This document shows, piece by piece, positions 34,512-45,790 of a stretch of DNA of 64,000 bases. The translations under genes and the position numbers were made by a program. The notes under the pieces were generated by a model, which was not told the DNA's origin, ran no database searches, and saw nothing but the letters and a program-made list of their open reading frames with translations. Source of the DNA: Xanthomonas prunicola (GTDB taxonomy: Bacteria; Pseudomonadota; Gammaproteobacteria; Xanthomonadales; Xanthomonadaceae). Position 1 is the stretch's first letter. The number at the start of each line of letters is the position of its first letter. The DNA lies in the NCBI RefSeq assembly GCF_002846205.1, contig NZ_PHKV01000005.1, forward strand, positions 248,001 through 312,000, written 5' to 3'.

Positions 34512-36515
34512 ATGAGCATGGACCTGCAACGCTTCCACGCCACCTTTTTCGAAGAGAGCCGTGAAGGGCTCGACGCGATGGAGGCCGGGCTGTTGTCTCT
34601 TGAAGAAGGCAACCGCGACCCGGAAATCATCAACTCGGTGTTCCGCGCCGCGCACTCGATCAAGGGCGGCGCTGCCACCTTCGGTTTCGATGCCGTCGCC
34701 GGGCTGACCCACGTGCTGGAGACGCTGCTGGACGAGTTGCGCTCCAACAAGCGCCAGCTCGAACCCAATGCGGTCGATGCCATGCTTGGCTCGGTCGACG
34801 TGCTGCGCGCCCTGTTGCGCGAAGCCGAACACGGCACCCCGGCCGACCCGGCTGCAGTCAAGGCCGTGCATACCCGTTTGAACGCCGTGCTCGCCGGCGA
34901 AGCGCCGGTGGCTGCGGTCGTCGCCAAACCGAAGGAAGCAGAACCGGAAGCCTGGCACATCGGTTTCACTCCGGCGCCGTCGCTGTTCATGAGCGGCAAC
35001 GACCCGCTGCGCATCATCCGCGAGCTCGAGCACCTTGGCCCGCTGCAGATTGCCGCGCGTCTGGAGCGCATGCCGGGCTTTGAAAACATCGATCCGCTCG
35101 AAGCGTATCTGGCGTGGGATCTGGGCCTGATCGGCAAGATTCCGCGCAGCAAGATCGAAGACACCTTTGCCTGGGTGGTGGACGATTGCGAACTGGACAT
35201 CCGCCCGATGGCGGTGCCCGGCCCGCCGCCGAGCCTGGCCGTGGACGCTGCACCGGTTGCAGCCAGCGCCGCCGCACCGACCGCCGCCGCCGAACCCGCT
35301 GCCGCCGCGGCAGCAACGCCGGCCAAGGCCGCCGCTGCAGAAGCAGAAAGCTCGATCCGCGTCAGCGTGGACAAGGTCGATGCCTTGATCAACCTAGTCG
35401 GCGAGCTGGTGATTACGCAGGCCATGCTCAAGCAGGTCTCCACCGGCCTGGACCCGGCGCATGCCGAACAGCTGTTCGCCGGTCTGGACCTGCTGGAACG
35501 CAATACCCGCGATCTGCAGGAAGCGGTCATCGGCGTGCGCATGCTGCCCGTCGATGCGGTGTTCCGCCGCTTCCCGCGCCTGGTGCGCGACCTTTCCAGC
35601 CGCCTCGGCAAGCACGTGCGTCTGCGCACGATTGGCGAGAGCACCGAGTTGGACAAGGGGCTGATCGAAAAGATTGCCGATCCGTTGGTGCACTTGGTGC
35701 GCAACTCGATCGACCATGGTCTGGAACTGCCCGATGCGCGCCGCGCCGCCGGCAAGGACGAGACCGGCACCATCACCCTGGCGGCCTCGCATCAGGGCGG
35801 CCACATCGTGATCGAAGTGAGCGACGACGGCCGTGGCCTCAATCGCGCCAAGATCCTGGAAAAAGCGGCCGAACGCGGCATCGCCGTGCCGGACAACCCG
35901 ACCGACGCGCAGGTGTGGGACTTGATCTTCGCACCGGGCTTCTCCACTGCCGATGCAGTCACCGACCTGTCCGGTCGTGGCGTGGGCATGGACGTGGTCC
36001 GCCGCAATATCCAGGGCCTGGGTGGCGAAGTGCAGCTGGAAAGCAACGCCGGCAGCGGGACGCGCGTGCTGATCCGTCTGCCGCTGACCCTGGCCATCCT
36101 CGACGGCATGACCGTGTCGGTCGCCGGCGAAACGCTGATCCTGCCGCTGTCCTACGTGCTCGAAGCACTGCAGCCGGCTGCGGAAGACGTCCGCTCGATG
36201 GCCGGCGACGGCCGGGTCCTGCGGGTCCGCGGGGAGTATCTGCCGATCCTGTCGCTCACCAATTACTACGGCTTCGGCGGGCAACAGTCCTCCACCGAAT
36301 CGCTGGTGGTGGTGGTCGAAGGAGACGGCCAGAAGATCGCGCTGGAAGTGGATGAATTGCTTGGCCAGCAGCAGGTGGTGGTCAAGAACATCGAGAACAA
36401 TTACCGGCGGATTCCGGGCGTCTCCGGCGCCACCATCCTCGGCGATGGGCGGGTTTCGCTGATCGTGGACATCGGTGGCCTGGTGCGCTCGCTGAAGGTG
36501 CCGCAAGCCGCGTAA
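34512..36515 (+). CDS. cheA: Chemotaxis histidine kinase CheA (long form)
   Basis: 667 residues. P1 has HSIKGGAATFGF (His about residue 48). Unlike the other CheA, a separate domain is present at about 140-235 (WHIGFTPAPSLFMSGNDPLRI; DCELDIRPM), a P2-like receiver-docking module. An Ala/Pro linker leads to P3, then P4 with HLVRNSIDHG, DDGRGLN and GRGVGMDVV, and the CheW-like P5. It lies directly upstream of the receptor array, which suggests it is the main kinase for these MCPs. A GC-rich 9-bp hairpin at 36522-36545 follows the stop. Confidence 0.94.
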   Translation: MSMDLQRFHATFFEESREGLDAMEAGLLSLEEGNRDPEIINSVFRAAHSIKGGAATFGFDAVAGLTHVLETLLDELRSNKRQLEPNAVDAMLGSVDVLRALLREAEHGTPADPAAVKAVHTRLNAVLAGEAPVAAVVAKPKEAEPEAWHIGFTPAPSLFMSGNDPLRIIRELEHLGPLQIAARLERMPGFENIDPLEAYLAWDLGLIGKIPRSKIEDTFAWVVDDCELDIRPMAVPGPPPSLAVDAAPVAASAAAPTAAAEPAAAAAATPAKAAAAEAESSIRVSVDKVDALINLVGELVITQAMLKQVSTGLDPAHAEQLFAGLDLLERNTRDLQEAVIGVRMLPVDAVFRRFPRLVRDLSSRLGKHVRLRTIGESTELDKGLIEKIADPLVHLVRNSIDHGLELPDARRAAGKDETGTITLAASHQGGHIVIEVSDDGRGLNRAKILEKAAERGIAVPDNPTDAQVWDLIFAPGFSTADAVTDLSGRGVGMDVVRRNIQGLGGEVQLESNAGSGTRVLIRLPLTLAILDGMTVSVAGETLILPLSYVLEALQPAAEDVRSMAGDGRVLRVRGEYLPILSLTNYYGFGGQQSSTESLVVVVEGDGQKIALEVDELLGQQQVVVKNIENNYRRIPGVSGATILGDGRVSLIVDIGGLVRSLKVPQAA

Positions 36516-37264
36516 TGCATTCGCCGCGGCCTGGATGCCGCGGCGCAAGGCTCCACCACACCATCGCTGCACGATGGGCGCTGGAGCGATCGCCGGCAGT
36601 CTGGGGACTGCCGGCATCAGTACCACCCGTTCGGCCCAGCACGACCGACGGTAGATCCGGGTCCTTCGTCCAGATCCTCGACTCTGACACGTCCCTGCCC
36701 CACCTGTTGGCGGGCGCCCACGCAGCCAGTCGCTCTCTGCAACACAACAAGACATCAAGAACCGGTTTCGTCATCTTGCTGTTGCCAGCGAGCTGGCCGT
36801 GGCGTCTTCCTGCACCGTGCCGATCACCTTGGGCCTGGGAGGGTTTGCGCTTGCGTGCATGCTCAGCGTGCGTGGGCTGTTGTCGACGCCAGGGCCACGC
36901 CCACTGCAGCGCCGCGCGCGCCGGTAGCCGCAGCCGCCGACGGCGATTCGAGCTGGCACGCGTTCTGACCGCGACGTCTGTGTAGCACAGCCGCCAAGCG
37001 GCCAACACGCCCAAGTCCCGGCAGCGATGTCGAAGCTTGTGTTTGCGCGTGCGCGGTTGATCCACACTCGCGCGCAAGCATCGCGGCATCCATGAGAGCA
37101 GGTCACGCATTGCAGTCAGCATGCGCGCGCGATGCATAGCCACACGTGCCTTGGCGTATTGGAACCATGAACGTAAGCATGCTGCACTGCAGCATGACAC
37201 TTCAGAAATCTGCCTGGCGAACGCTACCGGTGTATCTCTTTTCCACCCTCCCCTAGAGAACACC
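36516..37264. other. Intergenic region between cheA and the receptor array
   Basis: About 750 bp. A 9-bp GC-rich hairpin at 36522-36545 (arms CGCCGCGGC/GCCGCGGCG) follows cheA. At 37201-37227, TTCAGAAA, 11 bp, AACGCTAC is a weak sigma-28-like match in front of the first receptor. Other open frames look random and I see no gene. Confidence 0.45.
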
Positions 37265-39538
37265 ATGACATTCCTGCACTCCCTGACCGTCGGGCGACGC
37301 CTGGCGTTGGCATTCGCGTTGCTGATCGTTTTGTTGGCCGGCTCCACCACCCTGGCGCTGTACGAATTCAAGACCGTCAAACAGCAGGTCTCGATCATCA
37401 TCGAGATCAACAACCGCAAGGCTGCGCTGCTCAACCAAATGCGCGAGAGCAACATGCTCGGCGAGCGTTATCTTCGCGACTTTATGCTGGCAAGCCCGCA
37501 ACAGCTGCCTGCCGTCGATGCGCAGCTCAAGGCCAATCGCGCACATTACGCGCAGCTGTGGGCGGCGTTGAAACAACTACCAACCAACAGCGACGGCATG
37601 CGCGCACGGCAGGCCATCGAAGACAGCCTCACAGCTGCACGCGCCACCAACGGCCGCCTGCTCGACCTGGTGCGCGCTGGCGACCTGGAGGGTGCAAAGC
37701 GGCTGCTCAGCGGCCAGGCGCAGCCCTTGCTGGAACGCCGTTCCAAGGCGATCGCCGCCGCGGTGGAATTGCAGAACCAGCAGAACGCCGCCGGTGCGGA
37801 CACGATCCTGAGCAGCGTGGCGCTGGCCAATCGCGCCCTGATCGCCTTCGGTCTGTTGGCGGCCGGCCTGGCCGCTGCACTGGCGTGGCTGATTTCGCGC
37901 AGCCTGGTACGCCCGCTGAAACAGGCCACGCAGGTGGCCGAAGCGATCGCGCACGGCAAGCTGGATAACCCGATCGGCCCGCAGCCGGGCGACGAGCCCG
38001 GCCAGTTGCTGACCAGCATGCGCGGCATGCAGGATCAGCTCAAGGCGGTGGCCGCCGCGCAGCAGGACATGGCGCGCCGGCACGATGCCGGCCAGATCAG
38101 CTTCCGCATGGATCAGGCGGCGTTTCCCGGCGAATACGGCAGCATGGTGCGCGACACCAATGCGCTGGTCGCATCGCATATCGAAGTGAAGATGAAGCTG
38201 GCGCAGATCATGTCGCGCTACGCCATCGGCGACCTGAGTGAGGATATGGACCGCCTGCCCGGCGAGAAGGCCGTGCTGAGCGACACCATGGATGCGGTCA
38301 AGCGCAACCTCTCGGCGATGAACGGTCAGATCCAGTTGCTCGCGCAGGCCGCCGCGCATGGCGACTTCAGCGTGCGCGGCGATACGCAGCGGTTTCAGCA
38401 TGACTTTCTGGCGATGGTGGAAAGCCTCAACCAGTTGATGGCCACCGCCGATGGCAACCTCGGTGCGTTGTCCGGGGTGCTGCAGGCCATTGCCGCCGGC
38501 GACCTGACCGAGCGCATGCACGGCCAGTTCCATGGCGTGTTTGCGCAGATGCGCGACAACGCCAATGCCACCACCGAGCAGTTGTCCGGCATCGTCGGGC
38601 GCATCCAGCTGGCCACCAGCGCGATCAACACCGCTGCCGGCGAAATCGCTGCCGGCAACAACGACCTGTCGCAGCGCACCGAGCAGCAGGCGGCCAACCT
38701 GGAAGAAACCGCCGCCTCGATGGAGGAACTCACCTCCACCGTCAAGCAGAATGCCGAAGGTGCACGCCAGGCCAACCAGCTCGCCATCGGCGCCGCCAGC
38801 GTGGCCTCGCAAGGTGGCGAGGTGGTCAGCAAGGTCGTCGCCACCATGGCCGATATCCAGGCATCGTCGAAGAAGATCGCCGACATCATCAGCGTCATCG
38901 ACGGCATCGCCTTCCAGACCAACATCCTGGCCTTGAACGCGGCGGTGGAAGCGGCGCGTGCCGGCGATCAGGGCCGCGGCTTTGCGGTGGTGGCCAGCGA
39001 AGTGCGCACCCTGGCACAACGCTCGGCCGGCGCAGCGAAGGAGATCAAGGAATTGATCGACGACTCGGTGAGCAAGGTCGCCGAGGGCTCGCTGCTGGTG
39101 GACCAGGCCGGCACCACCATGACCGAGATCGTGGCCAGCGTGCAGCGCGTCACCGACATCATGGGCGAGATCTCCGCTGCCTCGCAGGAGCAGTCGGCCG
39201 GCATCGAGCAGGTCAACCTCACCGTGACGCAGATGGACCAGGCGACCCAGCAGAACGCCGCGCTGGTGGAAGAAGCCACCGCCGCCGCACGTGCGATGGA
39301 AGAACAGGCCGGCCAGCTGTCCGATGCAGTGTCGATCTTCAAGGTGCAGCAGATCGCCGCCATGTCGCCTTCGGACACCCGCCCTGCTCCGCTACGCCTG
39401 GCCACCGCCAAGCCGGCCACCGCTGCGAAACGCGTCACCGCGCCTGCTGTCGCGAAACTCAAGGCCAATGCCACCACAGCACCACGCCCAGTGGTTGTCG
39501 CAGCCGGCAACGGCAATGCGAACTGGCAGGAGTTCTAA
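37265..39538 (+). CDS. Methyl-accepting chemotaxis protein 1 (4-helix sensor, multiple HAMP)
   Basis: 757 residues from ATG 37265. TM1 about 11-33, a periplasmic four-helix-bundle sensor to about 185 ([22 protein letters not shown] ... ), TM2 about 188-210. After the canonical HAMP there are further HAMP-like units ([28 protein letters not shown]), a poly-HAMP stalk, before the signalling domain (about 455-730) with the hairpin tip [20 protein letters not shown]; the tip has GDQG where the sister receptors have GEQG. It ends in NANWQEF, a CheR/CheB tether-like pentapeptide. A hairpin follows. Confidence 0.93.
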   Translation: MTFLHSLTVGRRLALAFALLIVLLAGSTTLALYEFKTVKQQVSIIIEINNRKAALLNQMRESNMLGERYLRDFMLASPQQLPAVDAQLKANRAHYAQLWAALKQLPTNSDGMRARQAIEDSLTAARATNGRLLDLVRAGDLEGAKRLLSGQAQPLLERRSKAIAAAVELQNQQNAAGADTILSSVALANRALIAFGLLAAGLAAALAWLISRSLVRPLKQATQVAEAIAHGKLDNPIGPQPGDEPGQLLTSMRGMQDQLKAVAAAQQDMARRHDAGQISFRMDQAAFPGEYGSMVRDTNALVASHIEVKMKLAQIMSRYAIGDLSEDMDRLPGEKAVLSDTMDAVKRNLSAMNGQIQLLAQAAAHGDFSVRGDTQRFQHDFLAMVESLNQLMATADGNLGALSGVLQAIAAGDLTERMHGQFHGVFAQMRDNANATTEQLSGIVGRIQLATSAINTAAGEIAAGNNDLSQRTEQQAANLEETAASMEELTSTVKQNAEGARQANQLAIGAASVASQGGEVVSKVVATMADIQASSKKIADIISVIDGIAFQTNILALNAAVEAARAGDQGRGFAVVASEVRTLAQRSAGAAKEIKELIDDSVSKVAEGSLLVDQAGTTMTEIVASVQRVTDIMGEISAASQEQSAGIEQVNLTVTQMDQATQQNAALVEEATAAARAMEEQAGQLSDAVSIFKVQQIAAMSPSDTRPAPLRLATAKPATAAKRVTAPAVAKLKANATTAPRPVVVAAGNGNANWQEF

Positions 39539-39586
39539 GCGCACTGCAGCTGCATGGCCGCCGGATCAGGCGGCGAGTGCGTCCCA

Positions 39587-39618
39587 AGCCCCGGCAGCGA
39601 TGTCGGGGCTGTTGTTTT
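39587..39618 (+). terminator. Terminator after MCP 1
   Basis: AGCCCCGGCA, GCGA loop, TGTCGGGGCT (one wobble pair) followed by GTTGTTTT, 49 bp after the receptor stop. The rest of the 331-bp gap holds nothing I recognise. Confidence 0.7.
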
Positions 39619-39869
39619 GTGGAGATGACGCTGCGCAGAGGCGGTTGCCGGTTGCCGACCGCTTACGGTCGGGCTGGACGAGGCCGCGCGCGTCCTCTCA
39701 TCCGGTGCTGCGAACCATCTGTTGCCGCAGGAAGGAAGGGAGTGTGGCCTTGCACAGTCGATGCAGTCGGGACCGCCGCTGGTCGAAAGGTGATCAAGCG
39801 CAGGGTTTTGCGGCCGATACAGGAACCACTGAGGGCCGCATTGCCCGTGCTAGATCAAAGGAAGTCCGC

Positions 39870-40403
39870 ATGCACACCGCCAAGTCAAATCGCTCTGCCC
39901 GCACCATGCTGGGCTGTGTGTTCGCCGTCGGGTTGCTGGCTGCGTGCGTGTCGTTGCCGCCCTCCTTCGCCACCCCGGCAGCACCGGTTTCGGTCCTTCT
40001 GGATAATGTGCCGGTCACGGCATTGCAGTCGCTGGCGTTGGATCTGGCACAGCTGCACGATGATCAACGTGCACAGCTTGCCGCCAGCCACGACGCGGCG
40101 CGTATCGAGGCCTATGACGAGCGTCTGGGCAATCTGCGTCAGCGGATCGCCCGGCATGCTGGCTACTTCCAGGCCACCGCACCACAGGGCGAACAGGCAC
40201 GCAAGTTCGCGCTGGTGCAGCAGCAACTGGGCAAGTATCTGGCGCAGCAACGCCGGGCCAATCGTGCCCTGCACGAAGGCGACCTGCAGTACGCACAAGC
40301 CTTGTCGCTGGGCGATAGCGGCGATACCCGCCATGTCTTGTGGACCGAACTGCAGAGCCTGCAGCAATCGGTCGCAAGCGTGAGCGTTGCGCAGCGCAAC
40401 TGA
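39870..40403 (+). CDS. Small lipoprotein resembling a detached four-helix chemoreceptor sensor
   Basis: 177 residues from ATG 39870, with AAAGGAAG upstream. The N-terminus has a hydrophobic stretch MLGCVFAVGLLAAC with lipobox LAAC. The rest is almost wholly helical: DLAQLHDDQRAQLAASHDAARIEAYDERLGNLRQRIARHAGYF, then KFALVQQQLGKYLAQQRRANRALHEGD. Helix pattern and length resemble the periplasmic 4HB domain of MCPs, but there is no TM2, HAMP or signalling domain. It lies between two receptor genes. Role unknown; a periplasmic partner of a receptor is possible. Confidence 0.65.
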   Translation: MHTAKSNRSARTMLGCVFAVGLLAACVSLPPSFATPAAPVSVLLDNVPVTALQSLALDLAQLHDDQRAQLAASHDAARIEAYDERLGNLRQRIARHAGYFQATAPQGEQARKFALVQQQLGKYLAQQRRANRALHEGDLQYAQALSLGDSGDTRHVLWTELQSLQQSVASVSVAQRN

Positions 40404-40944
40404 CCCGACGCAGGCAACGCAAACGTCGCCACGCAGCGACCGGGCAGTATCGCTGTCACGCGCTTCACTCCCCGCTGAGTCAACACGCCTTCTGCGGCTG
40501 AAGTAAATAACGAAACGACTGCCACGCCGGTGCCCGCCTGTCCGTGCCGGATACACCGTGCTCGATGCGCAGTGCTGCATGTGCATCGCCTTCATCAGAT
40601 GCTGAGCGCCGTCACCATATCCGCCTGATGAATGCGTCAGGCGGATGTGAGCCACTTAAAGGTCGCGAGATCGCCATGCCGCCCATGTCACGCGCCATGG
40701 GCGAGTACGGCACAACATGTCTTCCATGCACCGCGTGGTGCGCTGGCATGCCCAGCCAGCTGCAACTGCACTGCGGACGCAACGCGCCGTGCCAGCGCGT
40801 TAACGCACGAAGTAAAAGCACGCGACTCCAGGCGTCAACACCGCCGCAAATCAGCCGCAGGCCTGTTGTGTCCGGCTCAACATTTTCGCAGCCGGGTCGC
40901 TATTCGACTTATACCGGGCCACATTCCTTTGCTGGATATCTGCC
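40404..40944. other. Intergenic region with a 13-bp hairpin and a weak FliA-like site
   Basis: A hairpin at 40616-40649 (CATATCCGCCTGA, 8-nt loop, TCAGGCGGATGTG; one wobble) has no T run. At 40877-40903, TCAACATT, 11 bp, GTCGCTAT has the spacing of a sigma-28 promoter for the broken receptor downstream. No gene is seen. Confidence 0.4.
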
Positions 40945-42598
40945 ATGCCGCTGAAGACCACGGTTGCAAAAACGCTGGCCAACGTGCCGCTCAAGCGCAA
41001 GTTCTTCGCCCAGACCGCCTTGGTTGCGCTGGGCATCATTGCGCTGGCCGTGATCGCCGCACGCATGCAGTACGTGGATCTCACCGATGCCCGCCGCGAT
41101 GGGCTCAAGAGCCAGATCGAGATGGCGATTGCAGTGGTCAATGGCTATGCCGAACGCGCCGAAAAGGGCGAGATCCACGTGGAGACGGCCAAGAAGAGCG
41201 CGCTGCACACGCTGTACACCATGCGCGCACGCGGCGGTGTGGATGACATCTACGTCACCGACCAGGCGCCGGTGATGCTGATGCACCCCACCCGCCCGGA
41301 CTTGGTTGGCAAGCCGCTGAGCGACGTGCTGAGCCCGGACGGCAAGCGTGTCTTTCCGGCGTTCGCCACCGCAGCACAGGCCGGCGGCGATGTCGACTAC
41401 ACGTGGGCCAAACCCCGACAGAAAGACCCGGTGCAGAAAACCTCGTACGCGGCCCTGTACACGCCGTGGGGCTGGGTGATCGGCACCGGCGTGTCCCTGG
41501 ACGACATCCAATCGCAGGCGCTGGTCTTCACCAGCGTCGTTGCGATCGCGGGCGGCGCGTTGGTGCTGCTCAACTTGCTGGTCGGCTGGATGATCGGCAA
41601 CTCCATCCTGGAGCCGGTGTCGCGTGCCTTGGCGGCCATCAAAGGCGTGGCACGTGGCGACCTGAGCGTGCGCACCGCCGAACACGGCACCGATGAAATC
41701 GGCCAGATGCGCAAGGCCACCGACGAGATGGTGCACACCTTGGAGCGCTTCTCCGCGCAGACCAAGGTGATGGTGCAGATGCCGGCGACGATGTCACCCA
41801 CCGCATGCCCAGCGATTTTCCCGGCGTCTTCGGCGAGCTGGCCAGCGGCATCAACACGATGATCTTCGAGTACCTGGATGCCATCGTCGATGCGATCGGC
41901 ATCCTCAACGACTATGCGCAAGGCGACCTGCCGCGCAATGCGGCGCGCTTGCCCGGCACGCGCGCGGTGCTGCACGAAGCGATGGACGCGGCCAAGGCCA
42001 GCCTGCTGGCGAGCGACACCGAGAGCACCGGCATCCAGACCTCGTCCAAGAAGATCGCCGAGATCATCAGCGTCATCGATGGCATCGCCTTCCAGACCAA
42101 CATCCTGGCGTTGAACGCCGCGGTGGAGGCCGCACGCGCCGGCGAGCAGGGCCGTGGCTTTGCCGTGGTGGCCTCGGAGTGCGCACGCTGGCGCAGCGGT
42201 CTGCCAGTGCAGCGGAAGAGATCAAGCACCTCATCGACGACTCGGTCGGCAAGGTCGATCAAGGCTCGACATTGGTGGATCAGGCCGGCAAGACCATGGC
42301 CGAGATCGTCTCTTCGGTGCAGCGCGTCACCGACATCATGAGCGAAATTTCTGCTGCCTCGCAGGAACAGTCGACCGGTATCGCGCAGGTCAACCTCACC
42401 GTCACCCAGCTGGACGAGAGCACCCAGCAGAACGCGGCGCTGGTGGAAGAAGCCATCGCAGCGGCCAATGCCATGCAGCAGCAGGCGCAACCACTGGATG
42501 AAGCGGTGTCGAGCTTCCGGGTCGTTGCTGCGACGTCCAACCAGTTCGGCCATGCCAGCAAACGCGCACCGGCGTGGGTCGCGCTGACCACGCACTGA
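40945..42598 (+). pseudogene. Broken methyl-accepting chemotaxis protein (frameshifts and internal deletion)
   Basis: The 5' part encodes TM1, a single-Cache sensor (GDVDYTWAKPRQKDPVQKTSY; PWGWVIGTGVSLDDI), TM2 and HAMP. At about 41780 the frame shifts; the next frame reads [20 protein letters not shown] and DAAKASLLA. Then the sequence jumps directly to [18 protein letters not shown], so roughly 200 residues of the stalk and first signalling helix found in sister genes are missing. At about 42178 one A is lost (GGAGTG where sisters have GGAAGTG), shifting the frame again before [16 protein letters not shown]. No C-terminal pentapeptide remains. It cannot make a full receptor. Confidence 0.85.
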
Positions 42599-42650
42599 TC
42601 GCCCCTCTCCGCTTCGGCGGAGCTCCCCTTTTCCTTCCGCGGCCACACCA

Positions 42651-45440
42651 ATGACTTCGCTTTCCAAACACTCACGTTTCAGTGGACGCCTGGCGTATCG
42701 CCTGATGTTCGGCACGGCGGTCATCGCGTCGCTGTGCTTCGGTTTGACCGCAGCCATCACCTATTGGCAAAGCAGCCGCGCGTTGAGCACCTCTGCGCAA
42801 GCCACGATGCAAAATGCCGCGCGCTACCAAGCAGAGCAGATCGGCAGCGAACTTGGCCAGGCGTTGACCACCGGTCAATCCTTGGCCACGACATTGCTGG
42901 TGCAACGCGCCAATGGCGGCATCAGCCGCGACAATGCCGCGGCCGTCGTGCATGACCAATTGCAGGATCACCCCGAGTGGGTGGGCATGGGCACGCTGTG
43001 GGAGCCGCAAGCGTTCGATGGCAAGGACAGCGCGTTCGCCAATACCAAGGGCCACGATGCCACCGGCCGTTTCATGACCTACTGGGGACGCAGCGACCAG
43101 ACACTGGTACGCGAGCCACTCACCGATTACGAAACCCCCGGCCTGGGCGACTGGAATCTGAGACCGCGCGCCCTGCTGCGGCAGACCGTGGCCGAGCCTT
43201 ACGACTACAAGATCGGCGGCAAGACCGTGCTGATGACCACCTTGTCCACGCCGATCCTGCAGGGCGGCAAGTATCTGGGCGCGATAACCGTGGACGTGGC
43301 ACTGTCTGCGTTGCAGCAGCGCCTGGGCGCCCTGCGCCCGATGCAAGACGGGTATGTCGAACTGCTGTCGCCCGCGGGCGTGGTGCTGGCGTCGCATGAC
43401 ACCGCGCGCATCGGCAAGCAAGTCACCGATGCCCGCCACCGCACCCTGCTGGAGGCGATCAAGGCCGGCAAAGACGCGCTGAATTTCACCCCCGATGCCG
43501 ATGGCGCAGTCAGCGCCTACGTCCCGCTGCAGATTGGCAAGGCGCAGGAACGCTTCGCCTTGGGTGTGGTGGTGCCCTATGCCACGATCATGCAGCAGGC
43601 GCATCGCTTACTTTGGACCATTCTTGCCGTCGGCCTGGGCTCGGCGCTGGTGCTCAGCGTGGCGCTGTTCGCGCTCCTGCGTCGCCAGGTGGTGCAGCCG
43701 CTGGAGGCCGCCGCGCACGTGGCCGATGCGATCGCCTCGGGCAAGCTCGACAACCAGATCACGGTGCAGCGCCAGGACGAAGTGGGCCGCCTGATGGGCG
43801 CCATGCAACGCATGCAGAACGACTTGCGCGAACGCATCGAGCGCGATGCGCAGGTCGCCAACGAAAACCTGCGTATCCGCACCGCGCTGGAACACTCGGA
43901 AATGGAAGTGTTGCTGGCCGACGAACAGCACAACGCCGTGTTCATCACCGAAGCGCTGCACACCTCATTCAAGCGGGGCGAGCCTGCCTTCCATGCCAAG
44001 GGCCAGACTGGCTTCAGTGCCGATGCGGTGGTCGGCAAGCCAATGGAGTATGTGTTCGGTAACGACAGTGAAGGCACGGCGCGTACGCAACGTCTGCGCC
44101 AGCTGCAGTCCACCACCATGGAGCGCTATCGCTTCGGGCCGGTGACGCTGGATCTGACCATGACCCCGCTGTATGCCCCCGATGGCCACCGTAGTGGCAG
44201 CATGCTGCTGTGGCGCAATATCAGCGCCGAAGTCAGCACGCAGCAGGAAGTGGCCGAGCTGGTGCAGTCCGCCTTGATGGGCGACTTCGGCCAGCGCCTG
44301 GCATTGGAAGACAAGCAGGGGTTCTATCTGGAATTCGGCCGCCAGCTCAACGGCTTGCTGGAAACCACTTCGCTGAGCCTGGAACGGATTTCCAGCCTGC
44401 TCAGCGCCCTGGCTGAGGGCGACCTCACTGTGCGCATGGACGGCGACTTCCAGGGCGTGTTCGCCCGCATGCGCGACGATGCCAACGCCACCGTGGCGCA
44501 GCTCACCGGGATTGTCTCCGGCATCCAGACCTCGGCCACGCAGATCAGCGCAGCCGCCAGCGAAATCGCTGCGGGCAACAACGATCTCTCCCAGCGCACC
44601 GAACAACAGGCAGCCAATCTGGAAGAAACCGCGGCCTCGATGGAGGAACTCACCTCCACCGTCAAACAAAATGCCGAGCACGCGCGCCAGGCAAACCAGC
44701 TGGCTATCGGCGCGGCCGACGTTGCATCGCATGGCGGTTCGGTAGTCGCACAGGTGGTGACCACCATGTCCGGCATCCAGACCTCGTCCACGAAGATTGC
44801 CGAGATCATCTCTGTCATCGACGGCATCGCGTTCCAGACCAATATCCTGGCGCTGAACGCGGCGGTGGAAGCGGCGCGTGCGGGTGAACAAGGCCGCGGA
44901 TTCGCCGTGGTCGCATCGGAAGTGCGCATGCTGGCGCAGCGTTCGGCTGGTGCCGCAAAAGAGATCAAACACCTGATCGACGATTCGGTGAGCAAGGTGG
45001 CGCAAGGGTCGTCACTGGTGCATCAGGCCGGCACTACCATGCGTGAGATCGTGGCCAGCGTGCAGCGCGTGACCGACATCATGGGCGAGATTTCCGCCGC
45101 TTCGCAGGAACAATACAGCGGCATCGAGCAGGTCAACCTCACTGTGACGCAGATGGATGAAGCCACCCAGCAGAACGCCGCGCTGGTGGAAGAAGCCACT
45201 GCGGCTGCGCGTGCGCTGGAAGAACAGGCCGGTCAGCTGACCGAGGCGGTCGCCGTCTTCAAGCTCAGCCATGCGGTCAAACCCGTGTTGGCGGCATCGA
45301 CGGCCAAACCAGCGGTGCGTGCAGTGGCCACCTCCAAGCACGTGCCTGCCAGCGGCAAGCGCGTGACGACAACGTTGCGCCGACCCGCAGGCAAGTCGCC
45401 TGGCACTACGGGCAACGACAGCCAGTGGCAGGATTTCTGA
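42651..45440 (+). CDS. Methyl-accepting chemotaxis protein 2 (double Cache, PAS-like)
   Basis: 929 residues, the longest receptor here. TM1 about 15-37; a large periplasmic double-Cache sensor to about 315 ([42 protein letters not shown]); TM2 about 320-343. After HAMP there is a PAS-like segment (about 405-520) with [18 protein letters not shown] and [20 protein letters not shown]. The signalling domain keeps the conserved tip. One position in the adaptation region reads [11 protein letters not shown] where sisters have Ser or Thr instead of Tyr. It ends in SQWQDF. dCache sensors usually bind amino acids or amines; the ligand is unknown. Confidence 0.93.
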   Translation: MTSLSKHSRFSGRLAYRLMFGTAVIASLCFGLTAAITYWQSSRALSTSAQATMQNAARYQAEQIGSELGQALTTGQSLATTLLVQRANGGISRDNAAAVVHDQLQDHPEWVGMGTLWEPQAFDGKDSAFANTKGHDATGRFMTYWGRSDQTLVREPLTDYETPGLGDWNLRPRALLRQTVAEPYDYKIGGKTVLMTTLSTPILQGGKYLGAITVDVALSALQQRLGALRPMQDGYVELLSPAGVVLASHDTARIGKQVTDARHRTLLEAIKAGKDALNFTPDADGAVSAYVPLQIGKAQERFALGVVVPYATIMQQAHRLLWTILAVGLGSALVLSVALFALLRRQVVQPLEAAAHVADAIASGKLDNQITVQRQDEVGRLMGAMQRMQNDLRERIERDAQVANENLRIRTALEHSEMEVLLADEQHNAVFITEALHTSFKRGEPAFHAKGQTGFSADAVVGKPMEYVFGNDSEGTARTQRLRQLQSTTMERYRFGPVTLDLTMTPLYAPDGHRSGSMLLWRNISAEVSTQQEVAELVQSALMGDFGQRLALEDKQGFYLEFGRQLNGLLETTSLSLERISSLLSALAEGDLTVRMDGDFQGVFARMRDDANATVAQLTGIVSGIQTSATQISAAASEIAAGNNDLSQRTEQQAANLEETAASMEELTSTVKQNAEHARQANQLAIGAADVASHGGSVVAQVVTTMSGIQTSSTKIAEIISVIDGIAFQTNILALNAAVEAARAGEQGRGFAVVASEVRMLAQRSAGAAKEIKHLIDDSVSKVAQGSSLVHQAGTTMREIVASVQRVTDIMGEISAASQEQYSGIEQVNLTVTQMDEATQQNAALVEEATAAARALEEQAGQLTEAVAVFKLSHAVKPVLAASTAKPAVRAVATSKHVPASGKRVTTTLRRPAGKSPGTTGNDSQWQDF

Positions 45441-45461
45441 TCGCCCTGTGCTGAGTGCTCT

Positions 45462-45508
45462 GCGTGATGTCCGGCATGTCTGCACTGCATGCACGCCGGA
45501 CATCGCGC
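45462..45508 (+). terminator. Hairpin after MCP 2
   Basis: GCGTGATGTCCGGC and GCCGGACATCGCGC (14 bp, one wobble pair) with a 19-nt loop, 21 bp after the stop. No T run follows. The remaining bases to 45790 show no gene. Confidence 0.5.
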
Positions 45509-45790
45509 CACAAGCGAGCACAAGCGCACCTGCATGACGCGCAGGGTTATTCGCCCTCCATCGCTACATCCCCGCACGGCGCATGATTGGCATGCTGCGC
45601 ACCGCCCTGCCCCATCCGCCCGTCTGACGCGCATCAAGATTCATGCAGTGTTGCCGTTAGTGTGGATGACCTCGACTGCCTGCGCCCCACCGCACCAGCC
45701 GGTCCAGCAATGCATGTGAGCTGTTGCAGCAATGCAGCCAGACCATGCATCCGGATATTTGATTCCGCAGATTGCCACGCAAGGGATGCC

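Noticed and set aside
40945..42598. Reading the broken receptor as separate small genes
   Set aside because: The three frames join into one receptor sequence with parts missing, so a single pseudogene is the simpler account.
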